Shown here: in pieces, positions 1-5,140 of the stretch | Layout: every line of letters begins with the position of its first letter | Numbering within the stretch: position 1 is the first letter of the stretch | Source: Spirochaetales bacterium | GTDB lineage: Bacteria; Spirochaetota; Spirochaetia; Treponematales; UBA12059 | Direction of reading: 5' to 3' | DNA length: 6,413 nt | Assembly: GCA_004525355.1 (NCBI GenBank) | Contig: SPCK01000131.1 | Location: 1-6,413 of the forward strand | Position numbers and translations under genes: made by a program | The notes under the pieces: generated by a model | What the model saw: the letters and a program-made list of their open reading frames with translations, nothing else | Database searches by the model: none | What the model was told of the DNA's origin: nothing

Positions 1-1
1 C

Positions 2-619
2 GAGGTACCCGAGCCGGCGGCGGAAGCCGAGCGCGAGCTGTATGACTCCGTGATGCACAAGCGTTTTCCCTTCATCCTCGACGTGTTCCGCTCGTCGCCG
101 CGCCTGCCGCTTGCGGGCAACGCCGGGCTCGCCGTCGTGGTCATCGGCGTCTCGTTCGGGTTGAGCCTGCTGTTCCCGACGGAGTTCCAGACCATGGCGG
201 TCATCCTTGGTATCACCACGCTGGCCATCGGTGCAAGTTTCATCCAGCCGGTGCGAAGGGTCCGGGGCAGCTTCGACCTGGGCGAGTACTTCATCCTCGT
301 GTTCAGCTTCGCGGCCGGCGCCATGGGGGACATCCGGCGCATTCTCGGGGCCAGCCCGACGGTATTCCTGCTGGTGGCCTACGCGGTCATCGTCTCGATG
401 ATCCTGCATATCGCGCTTTCCAGGCTGTTCCGCCTGGATCGCAATGTGATGATGGTGTCGTCCACTGCCGCGATATGCTCGCCCCCGTTTGTTGGCTTGG
501 TGGCCAACGTGTTGGGCGATCGGCGGCTCATCGCCCCTGGCATTACGGCGGGAATAGTCGGATACGCGGTGGGTAACTATCTGGGCGTCATCGTTTCGCG
601 ACTGGTGGCGCTCCTGTAG
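2..619 (+). CDS. DUF819 family integral membrane protein, C-terminal part (5' end outside the window)
   Basis: The frame is open from base 2 and stops at TAG 617-619, giving 205 visible residues. A GTG at 50 and ATG at 53 lie inside the open frame; neither looks like a real start, because DUF819 proteins are usually near 400 residues and this matches only the C-terminal half. A charged, Ala/Glu-rich stretch comes first, followed by several hydrophobic segments (roughly residues 38-58, 63-80, 94-110, 118-138 and 178-203). Near the end, a Pro-rich serine segment (SSTAAICSPPFVGLVA) and the Gly-rich VGYAVGNYLG are the parts I recognise as DUF819-like. These are inner-membrane proteins with a transporter-like fold and no established substrate. 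The gene converges on the - strand metalloprotease-like gene. Family call is fairly secure; function is unknown. Confidence 0.8.
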   Translation, partial: EVPEPAAEAERELYDSVMHKRFPFILDVFRSSPRLPLAGNAGLAVVVIGVSFGLSLLFPTEFQTMAVILGITTLAIGASFIQPVRRVRGSFDLGEYFILVFSFAAGAMGDIRRILGASPTVFLLVAYAVIVSMILHIALSRLFRLDRNVMMVSSTAAICSPPFVGLVANVLGDRRLIAPGITAGIVGYAVGNYLGVIVSRLVALL

Positions 620-690
620 CGATGTTTGCCGCACGGTATGCTATCGCGATATCGAAAAAAACGATGGTCGTGATCCGCAGTGTCGACAGA
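620..690. other. Short convergent intergenic gap, no clear terminator
   Basis: These 71 bases separate two converging genes. They contain a 10-base palindrome tatcgcgata (642-651), an A7 run (655-661, read as T7 on the - strand) and a palindrome tgtcgaca (681-688). The T7 tract would suit termination of the - strand gene, but no GC-rich stem lies directly before it. I see no convincing intrinsic terminator in either direction. Confidence 0.4.
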
Positions 691-1191
691 TCAGGCGTAT
701 TCCGATACGCCGAGCTCTGATTTTGCCTTCTGCATGAGCCGGTACGCACGGGCGGCGACGCGCAGGTCCGCGCCCGAGGGGCTGCCTGGCGCCATGGAAG
801 CGTTCAGAACGGTTCGGGCTTTCCTGAGGGTCGCCTCGGGGTCGCCCGGTACTTCCTGAAGGTCGACGGCGATGCTGCCTCCCACGGCGATGGACTCTCC
901 GCTCGGCGTCGTGATCGTGCTGTACAGTATGCCGGATGCGGCGTAGGGACCCAATGCTGACAGATGTGCGTTCTCGTGGCCGTGAACCTTGCTGTTCACG
1001 GCCCAGGCTTGATCGGTCGCCTTGCCCGGCGATATCGGATGGCGTCGGGATGGATGGCGCTTTACGGATTCCGCTTCGGCATCGTTCCCGACCTTGATGA
1101 CCAGGACAGTCTCACGACCATTCCGCTTCGCAGATGTCGGCGCGGCGGGGATATGAGGCGTTTGTCCGGCATAATCGTAAATGATTCGCAT
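691..1191 (-). CDS. SprA-related (CJM1_0395-type) putative metalloprotease with HExxH motif
   Basis: The product has 166 residues from ATG 1191. A TTG five codons upstream (1206) is in frame, but it overlaps the -10 hexamer, so the ATG is preferred. The core is residues 64-160. It contains HENAH (72-76), matching HExxH with two zinc-ligand histidines and a catalytic glutamate, then GPYA, AVGGSIAVD (102-110) and PGDPEAT (115-121), and an Ala/Arg-rich C-terminal helix. This order is typical of the SprA-related family (PF12118), in which an HEQAH-type motif is followed by a VGGEV-like strand and a GDPEAT motif. The first 60 residues are basic and low in conserved features. I see no signal peptide or membrane segment, so it is probably cytosolic. 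The gene stands alone with its own promoter. Substrate and role are unknown; protease activity is inferred from the motif only. Confidence 0.75.
   Translation of the reverse strand: MRIIYDYAGQTPHIPAAPTSAKRNGRETVLVIKVGNDAEAESVKRHPSRRHPISPGKATDQAWAVNSKVHGHENAHLSALGPYAASGILYSTITTPSGESIAVGGSIAVDLQEVPGDPEATLRKARTVLNASMAPGSPSGADLRVAARAYRLMQKAKSELGVSEYA
694..711. repeat. Perfect 7-bp hairpin at the 3' end of the metalloprotease-like gene
   Basis: GGCGTAT and ATACGCC form a perfect 7-bp stem around the tetraloop TCCG. The sequence encodes the last residues of the - strand gene. No U-tract follows immediately: on the - strand T7 begins about 32 bases further on, and on the + strand only TTTT follows after a gap. 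It could slow exonucleases or act as a weak bidirectional terminator, but may be chance. Confidence 0.3.
978..1003. repeat. Perfect 10-bp inverted repeat inside the metalloprotease-like gene
   Basis: GGCCGTGAAC (978-987) and GTTCACGGCC (994-1003) are perfect reverse complements around a 6-base loop, CTTGCT. The element codes for residues just before and into the HExxH motif on the - strand. No U-tract follows in either direction, so it is not a standard terminator. Confidence 0.5.
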
Positions 1192-1205
1192 GATCCTTCG
1201 CTTCA

Positions 1206-1233
1206 ATTATAGCGTATTCGGCGCGGATGGCAA
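1206..1233 (-). promoter_or_regulatory. Sigma70-like promoter of the SprA-related gene
   Basis: On the - strand, TTGCCA (1233-1228, 5 of 6 to the -35 consensus) is followed after 16 bases by a perfect TATAAT (1211-1206). Initiation about 7 bases further on would leave a leader of only about 8 bases before ATG 1191. AAGGA (1198-1194) sits just 2 bases before that ATG. Strength is inferred from consensus match only. Confidence 0.55.
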
Positions 1234-1271
1234 GAATCGCGCATCGCTATCTATCCTGCCAGGCGCCCATC

Positions 1272-1302
1272 GGAAAGGCTGACGTACGTGCTTGTCCTTT
1301 CC
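1272..1302. repeat. 7-bp inverted repeat with long loop downstream of the thioesterase gene
   Basis: GGAAAGG (1272-1278) and CCTTTCC (1296-1302) pair across 17 bases that include the palindrome acgtacgt (1282-1289). It lies 26 bases beyond the stop of the thioesterase operon, where a terminator would be expected. No T-run follows on the - strand, so a standard intrinsic terminator is not supported. Confidence 0.25.
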
Positions 1303-1327
1303 AGTCAAGTCGGGTTGTCACCATGCT

Positions 1328-2080
1328 TCAGCTCCATGTGACCTCCGCCCTTGCGCACGCGTCGGTGCCGCGCCTGAGCTCGCAAGCCTGGCGCGTGCCT
1401 GTTTCGGAGGCGGGGAGGGGAGCCCATACGGTGCATAGCTCGTCGCCCAGGAGCGCTTCCTGCGAGAATTCCATGCGCAGGGCGGCCAGATGCCCGTTCG
1501 CCCGTTCGCTTGCGGGTGATGCGTCGCATATCCAGGCGATGAGGTGCGCGTTGTTCACATGGCCGTTGTGGTCGATATGGCGCTCGCCCGCGATTTCGCG
1601 GTACGCCTCCACGAACGGCGCCTCCGATCTGGGAACGGTGAATATCGCGTCGGGCATCGCGCGTGGCCTGGGGCTGGCAAGGTCGGGATCGACGGCGTTC
1701 TGGGGACGAAGGGGCCGCCTGGCCTCGACGTCCACGACAAGATACGCGTAGGAGGCCCGTATGATCGGTTTATCCGATCCTTCCCCGACCACCTCGAAGT
1801 CGCGCACGGCGAACAGCTTCTCGAACCCGGCCGGCCAGGTTCGCACGACGAGGCGCTCGCTCTCGCGGGGTTCCCTGTCGACACGGATGTCGAGCCGCGA
1901 GAGCATCCAGGTAAGGCCCCGCGCGGCCATGGCGTCGGCGCCGACTCCCAATTGGAACGCATGCTCGCCGGCGGCCTCCTGTAGCATGTTGGCAAGGGCA
2001 AGGGGACGGAGCGGTCCGCCATAACCGCAATCGTAGCCGCGCACGAGGAAGGGCAGTTCAAGCGGTACTATCGTTGACAT
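1328..2080 (-). CDS. Acyl-ACP thioesterase (FatA/FatB-like, PF01643)
   Basis: The 250-residue product should hydrolyse acyl-ACP to free fatty acid and ACP in the cytosol. The start ATG 2080 is chosen because AGGAG lies 6 bases upstream; the frame continues to a TTG at 2113 that has no such site. The first hot-dog half has the central helix (about 26-47, LALANMLQEAAGEHAFQLGV) and a GLTWMLSRLDI strand (55-65). It continues through VVRTWP (78-83). The second half holds IDHNGHVNN (169-177), matching the plant D-x-N-x-H catalytic pattern (D170, N172, H174). E208 is in the position of the conserved late glutamate, and Ala follows where plant FatB has Cys. Length is typical of bacterial members. It is the last gene of the operon, 34 bases after the SDR. 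Acyl-chain preference cannot be read. It may serve a dedicated lipid pathway rather than bulk fatty acid release. Confidence 0.88.
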   Translation of the reverse strand: MSTIVPLELPFLVRGYDCGYGGPLRPLALANMLQEAAGEHAFQLGVGADAMAARGLTWMLSRLDIRVDREPRESERLVVRTWPAGFEKLFAVRDFEVVGEGSDKPIIRASYAYLVVDVEARRPLRPQNAVDPDLASPRPRAMPDAIFTVPRSEAPFVEAYREIAGERHIDHNGHVNNAHLIAWICDASPASERANGHLAALRMEFSQEALLGDELCTVWAPLPASETGTRQACELRRGTDACARAEVTWS

Positions 2081-2086
2081 GATCGA

Positions 2087-2091
2087 CTCCT
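2087..2091 (-). promoter_or_regulatory. Ribosome binding site fixing the thioesterase start
   Basis: AGGAG on the - strand, with a 6-base spacer to ATG 2080. It supports this start over the upstream in-frame TTG at 2113. Confidence 0.7.
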
Positions 2092-2114
2092 GTATGGGGG
2101 AATGCAGCCGCAAC

Positions 2115-3128
2115 TCATCCCGCGCCGCGCGATCTGAGGTAGGCTTCCGCCGTCAGGCGCAGACCTTCCAGGAAAAAGATTCGCGGTTCGAAACCCAGTA
2201 CGCGCCTGGCTTTTTCGTTGGAGAAATGATAATGGCTGGCGACCTGTTCGACGCGATAGCGCGTCAGGGGCGGCGCCTTGGCGCTTCTGAGTACACGCGC
2301 GCCCAAGGACATGGCTCCGGCGGCCGCGAATGCGAGCGGTACGGGAACGGCCAATGGGCGCTTGCGCGATCGTAACGCCGCGAACATTGCTTCCGTATAG
2401 GCCTTCCAGCTTACTTTCATACCGTCGGTCAGGATGATCGCTTCGCCGCCCAGGCCGTCGCAAGCCAGGACGCGAGCGACGCCTTCGCAGAGGTCGTCGA
2501 CGTAGATCGGGCAGGTATAGGAAGATCCGTTGCCGATGTATCCGAAGGACCCTCCCAGGATTGCCCGGTACATCTCGTAGGTGCTCGTCTCGTCGTCCGG
2601 GCCATAGACGTTGCATGGGCGGACAGCCACGGTCCTGAAGCCGGGGCGATTCCTTGAGCGGACCAGATTTTCCGCCATCAACTTGGTGATGGGATAGGGA
2701 TAGCGAAGTTCATGGAAGGGGCCGTCCTCAGTGGTATCCTCGTGGGGGCCGAAGCCGTGTACGGCAGCAGAACTCATGAAAATGAAATCGGCGCATCCGG
2801 CTCGTTCGGCCGCCTCCAACAAGCTGGCCGTCAGGTCCACGTTGGCTTTCCTGAAGGCGTCGAAGGGCCCCCAATCATAGGCCAGGGCGGCAGCATGCAG
2901 CACCATATCGATGCCCTCGCAGGCGACGGTCGATGCTCCCGGGGCATGAAGGTCGAGCCTGACCAATTCCAACCCCTCGTCGGCCAGTGTGAGCAATTCC
3001 GCCGGTGGATCGGCCCTGCGGTGGACGGCCCTGACTCGGTAGCCTCGCTCAAGGAGGTCCCGGCAGAAATGCCGCCCCAGGAATCCTGACGCGCCGGTTA
3101 CCAGGATTCTCCTGCCCGACGGATTCAT
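2115..3128 (-). CDS. Extended SDR / NAD(P)-dependent epimerase-dehydratase, 3-beta-HSD/OleD-like (SDR1)
   Basis: The 337-residue product is an oxidoreductase with an N-terminal Rossmann fold. The glycine motif TGASGFLG is at 11-18, the acidic residue of the RLDL strand is D59, the active-site serines are in FMSSAAVHG (S119/S120), and the catalytic pair is Y145-PIT-K149. RPCNVYGP follows (170-177). Arginines at the end of the second strand (VHRR, 35-38) and no acid there favour NADP(H); this is inference. The segment DWGPFDAFRKANV and the C-terminal region (PPLTRYRVEQ..., FSNEKARRVLGFEP) resemble 3-beta-hydroxysteroid dehydrogenases and the OleD reductase of long-chain olefin synthesis. The frame is open upstream to about 3749, but that part lies out of frame over the CPBP gene, so ATG 3128 is the start. 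Its ATG overlaps the CPBP stop (ATGA), implying coupled translation. Possible substrates are beta-keto/hydroxy acids, sterol-like alcohols or nucleotide sugars. Confidence 0.85.
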   Translation of the reverse strand: MNPSGRRILVTGASGFLGRHFCRDLLERGYRVRAVHRRADPPAELLTLADEGLELVRLDLHAPGASTVACEGIDMVLHAAALAYDWGPFDAFRKANVDLTASLLEAAERAGCADFIFMSSAAVHGFGPHEDTTEDGPFHELRYPYPITKLMAENLVRSRNRPGFRTVAVRPCNVYGPDDETSTYEMYRAILGGSFGYIGNGSSYTCPIYVDDLCEGVARVLACDGLGGEAIILTDGMKVSWKAYTEAMFAALRSRKRPLAVPVPLAFAAAGAMSLGARVLRSAKAPPLTRYRVEQVASHYHFSNEKARRVLGFEPRIFFLEGLRLTAEAYLRSRGAG

Positions 3129-3907
3129 GACGCAACTCTCAGGGCGGCGATGACGATGGCGGCATCCGTGCCGAACCCAACCGCGGCGTGCAGTATCAGG
3201 CCGGGTACGATTGACCGGGACCGATACGCCAAATACCCGAACGCGACGCCCGCGGGAATCGCGGAAGCGAGTTCGGAAAGGGGGTGGCCGAAGTGAAGCA
3301 TCGTGGACGGGATGACCTGGAACAGTATTGCCATCCAAAGGAGCATCGATGCTGACTGGCGGCGTTCGGGGTCCAGGCCCGGCGCGGATGCCAGGGATTC
3401 GGCTGCCGCCACGAAGGGCAGCAGGAGAAATCCCCTGAAGCAGAATTCCCAAGGCACATAATACAGGAAGAAATATAAAGCCAGATGCCCGGCAAAGTGC
3501 ATGGGACCACCGCTTCGGACCAGGTCGACGAGATCCCGCGCATAGGGATAGTATGCCCCGACGGCCGGAGACATTCCTGCGGCGGCCCCGATGGCCAGCG
3601 CGGCCGCCGCAGTGAGCCAGAATAGCGGCGAGCGCAGAATGGGCCGTGCGGAGGCGAGGCCGAGGCTTCGAGCGCTGAACCCGGTCACAAGCCCAACAAT
3701 GAGAGGAAACAGTCCCAACAGGATCGTGGAAAGGGCGAAACGCCACCAATATGCCAGCCTGGCAGGCCCGATCCGCAGGCTGACCGCAACCGGGGCAAGT
3801 ATGGAGAGGTCGAACATCGGTGGTGTCAGGGCGGTAAAGAGAACGCAGGCAATGGCGCCTGTACCTATTATGGTGGAGACAAGGATAGGTGGAGAAATTT
3901 TTTTCAT
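3125..3907 (-). CDS. CPBP family intramembrane protease (CAAX protease/Abi-like)
   Basis: The 260-residue product is a multi-pass membrane protein with hydrophobic segments at roughly 8-28, 57-83, 96-117, 143-168, 186-204 and 230-256. The CPBP motifs are visible. Motif 1 reads WEFCFRG (153-159), so the usual EExxxR has Trp in place of the first Glu, with E154 and R158 kept. Motif 2 is MLHFGHP (H205, H208). Motif 3 is LILHAAVGFGTD (H240, D248). ATG 3907 is chosen because GGAG (3916-3913) lies 5 bases upstream; an in-frame TTG at 3934 has no better site. It is the first gene of the operon, its last 4 bases overlapping SDR1. CPBP proteins process prenylated proteins or peptides, or act in bacteriocin immunity; the substrate here is unknown, and activity is uncertain given the altered motif. 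Confidence 0.82.
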   Translation of the reverse strand: MKKISPPILVSTIIGTGAIACVLFTALTPPMFDLSILAPVAVSLRIGPARLAYWWRFALSTILLGLFPLIVGLVTGFSARSLGLASARPILRSPLFWLTAAAALAIGAAAGMSPAVGAYYPYARDLVDLVRSGGPMHFAGHLALYFFLYYVPWEFCFRGFLLLPFVAAAESLASAPGLDPERRQSASMLLWMAILFQVIPSTMLHFGHPLSELASAIPAGVAFGYLAYRSRSIVPGLILHAAVGFGTDAAIVIAALRVAS

Positions 3908-3912
3908 GCCGG

Positions 3913-3916
3913 CTCC
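3913..3916 (-). promoter_or_regulatory. Ribosome binding site of the CPBP gene
   Basis: GGAG on the - strand, 5 bases before ATG 3907. It supports that ATG over the in-frame TTG at 3934. Confidence 0.5.
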
Positions 3917-3917
3917 G

Positions 3918-3923
3918 AGTATA
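3918..3923 (-). promoter_or_regulatory. -10-like hexamer just before the CPBP gene
   Basis: TATACT on the - strand matches 5 of 6 of the -10 consensus. No good -35 lies 16-18 bases upstream. Starting from it would leave a leader of only about 4 bases and lose the ribosome site, so it is either a near-leaderless promoter or not the main one. Confidence 0.3.
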
Positions 3924-3960
3924 GCGTTTTTCAAGAATCAGTGCTTTGCGAAAACGCTAT
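3921..3960. repeat. 10-bp perfect inverted repeat overlapping the CPBP -10-like hexamer
   Basis: ATAGCGTTTT (3921-3930) and AAAACGCTAT (3951-3960) are exact reverse complements separated by 20 bases. A few further pairs inside (3932-3934 with 3946-3948) could lengthen the stem past a small internal loop. The left arm shares 3 bases with TATACT. It looks like an operator or a leader hairpin. Confidence 0.5.
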
Positions 3961-3981
3961 GCAGTTTTTCGCGATTCTTGA
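3931..3981. repeat. 9-bp inverted repeat interleaved with the 3921-3960 repeat
   Basis: TCAAGAATC (3931-3939) and GATTCTTGA (3973-3981) are exact reverse complements. The right arm runs into the -35 hexamer TTGACA. Since it shares space with the neighbouring repeat, the two foldings would compete in RNA; as DNA sites they could bind one protein in two places. Confidence 0.4.
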
Positions 3982-4039
3982 CATTCGGATGAATCACGAC
4001 GCAATCTGTTCTTGATGACAGCTCAGTTGAAACTCGTCT

Positions 4040-4055
4040 GACTCTTGAAAGAGTC
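4040..4055. repeat. 16-bp operator-like palindrome
   Basis: GACTCTT (4040-4046), central GA, AAGAGTC (4049-4055) form a perfect palindrome with a 2-base centre. The candidate -35 TTGAAA (4045-4050) for SDR2 lies in its middle, where a bound repressor would block polymerase. Confidence 0.5.
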
Positions 4056-4073
4056 TTGTATGATTGCTCTAAA
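4045..4073 (+). promoter_or_regulatory. Candidate promoter of SDR2
   Basis: TTGAAA (4045-4050) is followed after 17 bases by TCTAAA (4068-4073, 4 of 6). This would give a leader of about 85 bases. An alternative -10, TATGAT (4059-4064), lacks a matching -35. The assignment is weak. Confidence 0.3.
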
Positions 4074-4122
4074 CACCCGATATCGAGTATTCCATCTTGC
4101 GCGTCATGATCTTCGGACGATA

Positions 4123-4140
4123 GTATCATCGAATTGATAC
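4123..4140. repeat. GTATCA-N6-TGATAC palindrome upstream of SDR2
   Basis: GTATCA (4123-4128) and TGATAC (4135-4140) are perfect half-sites with a 6-base spacer, 24 bases before the SDR2 start. The spacing suits a dimeric helix-turn-helix regulator, or the arms could form a small hairpin in the leader. Confidence 0.4.
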
Positions 4141-4147
4141 GGATATA

Positions 4148-4153
4148 AAGGGG
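4148..4153 (+). promoter_or_regulatory. Ribosome binding site of SDR2, start ambiguous
   Basis: AAGGGG lies 5 bases before GTG 4159 and 11 before ATG 4165. Neither spacing is clearly better, so the site alone does not settle the start. Confidence 0.4.
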
Positions 4154-4164
4154 AACCGGTGCCC

Positions 4165-5136
4165 ATGAACGTCGCAGTTACTGGTGGAACGGGTTTTATC
4201 GGCGGACATGTGCTCAAGCGACTCGTAGCCGACGGGCACCGGGTGACCTGCCTGGTGCTACCCGGCTTTCCTTATGAGGGGGTTCCTGGTGTCACGTACC
4301 ACCAGGGAGATCTTCGCAAGACGGACACGCTCGCGGGATTCCTGGAGGGTGTCCAGACGATCGTGCATCTTGCCGGCCTTACCAAGGCCAGGACCGAACG
4401 GGAATATTTTGAAGTGAATGCGGATGCGGTCGTGCGACTTCTGGACGCGGCCGCGGAGCTCTCTCCTTCATTCTCGCACGTGGTCGCCATGAGTTCACTG
4501 GCTGCCGTCGGTCCAACTTCCGACTCCAGGGGAATATGCGAGGATACGCCCCTGAATCCCATCTCGCCCTACGGTCGGAGCAAGGCCAGGCTCGAGGCGG
4601 TCCTCAAGGACCGCGAAGACCGGACCCAATGGACCGTCATCCGTGCGCCAGGCGTCTACGGCCCCCATGACCGTGATTTTCTCCAGTACTTCAAGCTGAT
4701 CAAGAAGGGATGGCGTTTCGTTATCGGCAAGAAGAACCTCATGTCCCTCGTATACGTCAAGAATCTCGCGGACGCGATCGCTACGTGCGTCATTCTGCCG
4801 GCGGCCAGGAATCAGGTGTTCTTCGTAGCGGACCAAGGAACGTACGATTGGGACGATATCGGGGCCATGATCGAAGATTGTTTCCAGCAGCGGACGCGGC
4901 GCGTTCAGGTACCCTACTGGGCGATCCATGTGGTCTCCCTCCTGAGTGATCTGGTCTCGCCTTTCATGCGGGAAGCCCCCCTGCTCAACAGGCACAAGCT
5001 GGCGGAGATGAGCCAGAAAAACTGGGTGGTATCGCATGAGAAGGTTTATACCATGCTTGGATACGAGCCTTCAACGCGGACCAAGGACGCTCTCCGGGAG
5101 ACGGGCGAGTGGTACCTGGCCAATGGCTGGATATAG
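4165..5136 (+). CDS. Extended SDR / NAD(P)-dependent epimerase-dehydratase (SDR2)
   Basis: The product has 323 residues from ATG 4165, with a GTG two codons upstream (4159) as alternative start. I prefer the ATG because MNV directly before the first beta strand matches SDR3. The cofactor motif is TGGTGFIG (6-13). D49 follows in the QGDL strand, N85 is in EVNAD, the active-site serines are in AMSSLAAVG (S110/S111), and the catalytic pair is Y136-GRS-K140. RAPGVYGPHD is the usual motif after the active site. The C-terminal substrate half ends in VVSHEKVYTMLGYEP and a Trp-rich tail. These features fit the epimerase/3-beta-HSD/dihydroflavonol-reductase group of cytosolic oxidoreductases. The reaction is not fixed by sequence. 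It diverges from the CPBP operon and meets SDR3 tail to tail after 4 bases. Confidence 0.85.
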   Translation: MNVAVTGGTGFIGGHVLKRLVADGHRVTCLVLPGFPYEGVPGVTYHQGDLRKTDTLAGFLEGVQTIVHLAGLTKARTEREYFEVNADAVVRLLDAAAELSPSFSHVVAMSSLAAVGPTSDSRGICEDTPLNPISPYGRSKARLEAVLKDREDRTQWTVIRAPGVYGPHDRDFLQYFKLIKKGWRFVIGKKNLMSLVYVKNLADAIATCVILPAARNQVFFVADQGTYDWDDIGAMIEDCFQQRTRRVQVPYWAIHVVSLLSDLVSPFMREAPLLNRHKLAEMSQKNWVVSHEKVYTMLGYEPSTRTKDALRETGEWYLANGWI

Positions 5137-5140
5137 GACG

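Larger units (their letters stand above)
3908..4164. promoter_or_regulatory. Divergent control region between the CPBP-SDR1-thioesterase operon and SDR2
   Basis: This 257-base gap separates two divergent transcription units. Its composition differs from the genes: 77 of 180 bases (43%) are G or C over 3961-4140, against about 62-67% in coding stretches I counted. It holds several inverted repeats (separate entries), a perfect -35 hexamer TTGACA (3978-3983, +) without a good -10 at normal spacing, a TATACT (3923-3918, -), and TTGAAA-N17-TCTAAA (4045-4073, +). An open frame on the - strand (4129 to 3938) has no ribosome site and no recognisable protein features, so I treat the region as non-coding. 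No regulator gene is in the window. Confidence 0.6.

Noticed and set aside
50..619. Complete small membrane protein starting at GTG 50 or ATG 53
   Set aside because: The frame is open to the left edge, no clear ribosome site precedes 50, and the similarity is to the C-terminal half of a longer DUF819 protein.
1272..1302. Intrinsic terminator of the thioesterase operon
   Set aside because: The 7-bp stem has a 17-base loop and no T-run on the - strand.
1555..2061. Long open frames on both strands over the thioesterase gene
   Set aside because: They are out of frame with the strong thioesterase match and rich in Arg/Pro/Ser, as expected for shadows in GC-rich DNA.
3129..3749. Upstream extension of the SDR1 reading frame to about 3749 (a 544-residue product)
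   Set aside because: The extra part is Arg/Pro-rich, lies out of frame over the convincing CPBP protease, and the TGASGFLG cofactor motif follows directly after ATG 3128.
3938..4129. 63-codon open frame on the - strand in the divergent intergenic region
   Set aside because: No ribosome site precedes its ATG, the region is about 43% GC with dense inverted repeats, and the peptide shows no recognisable feature.
3908..4164. Riboswitch, tRNA or small RNA gene in the divergent region
   Set aside because: I found no cloverleaf, no recognisable riboswitch core and no terminator; the dyads fit operator sites better.
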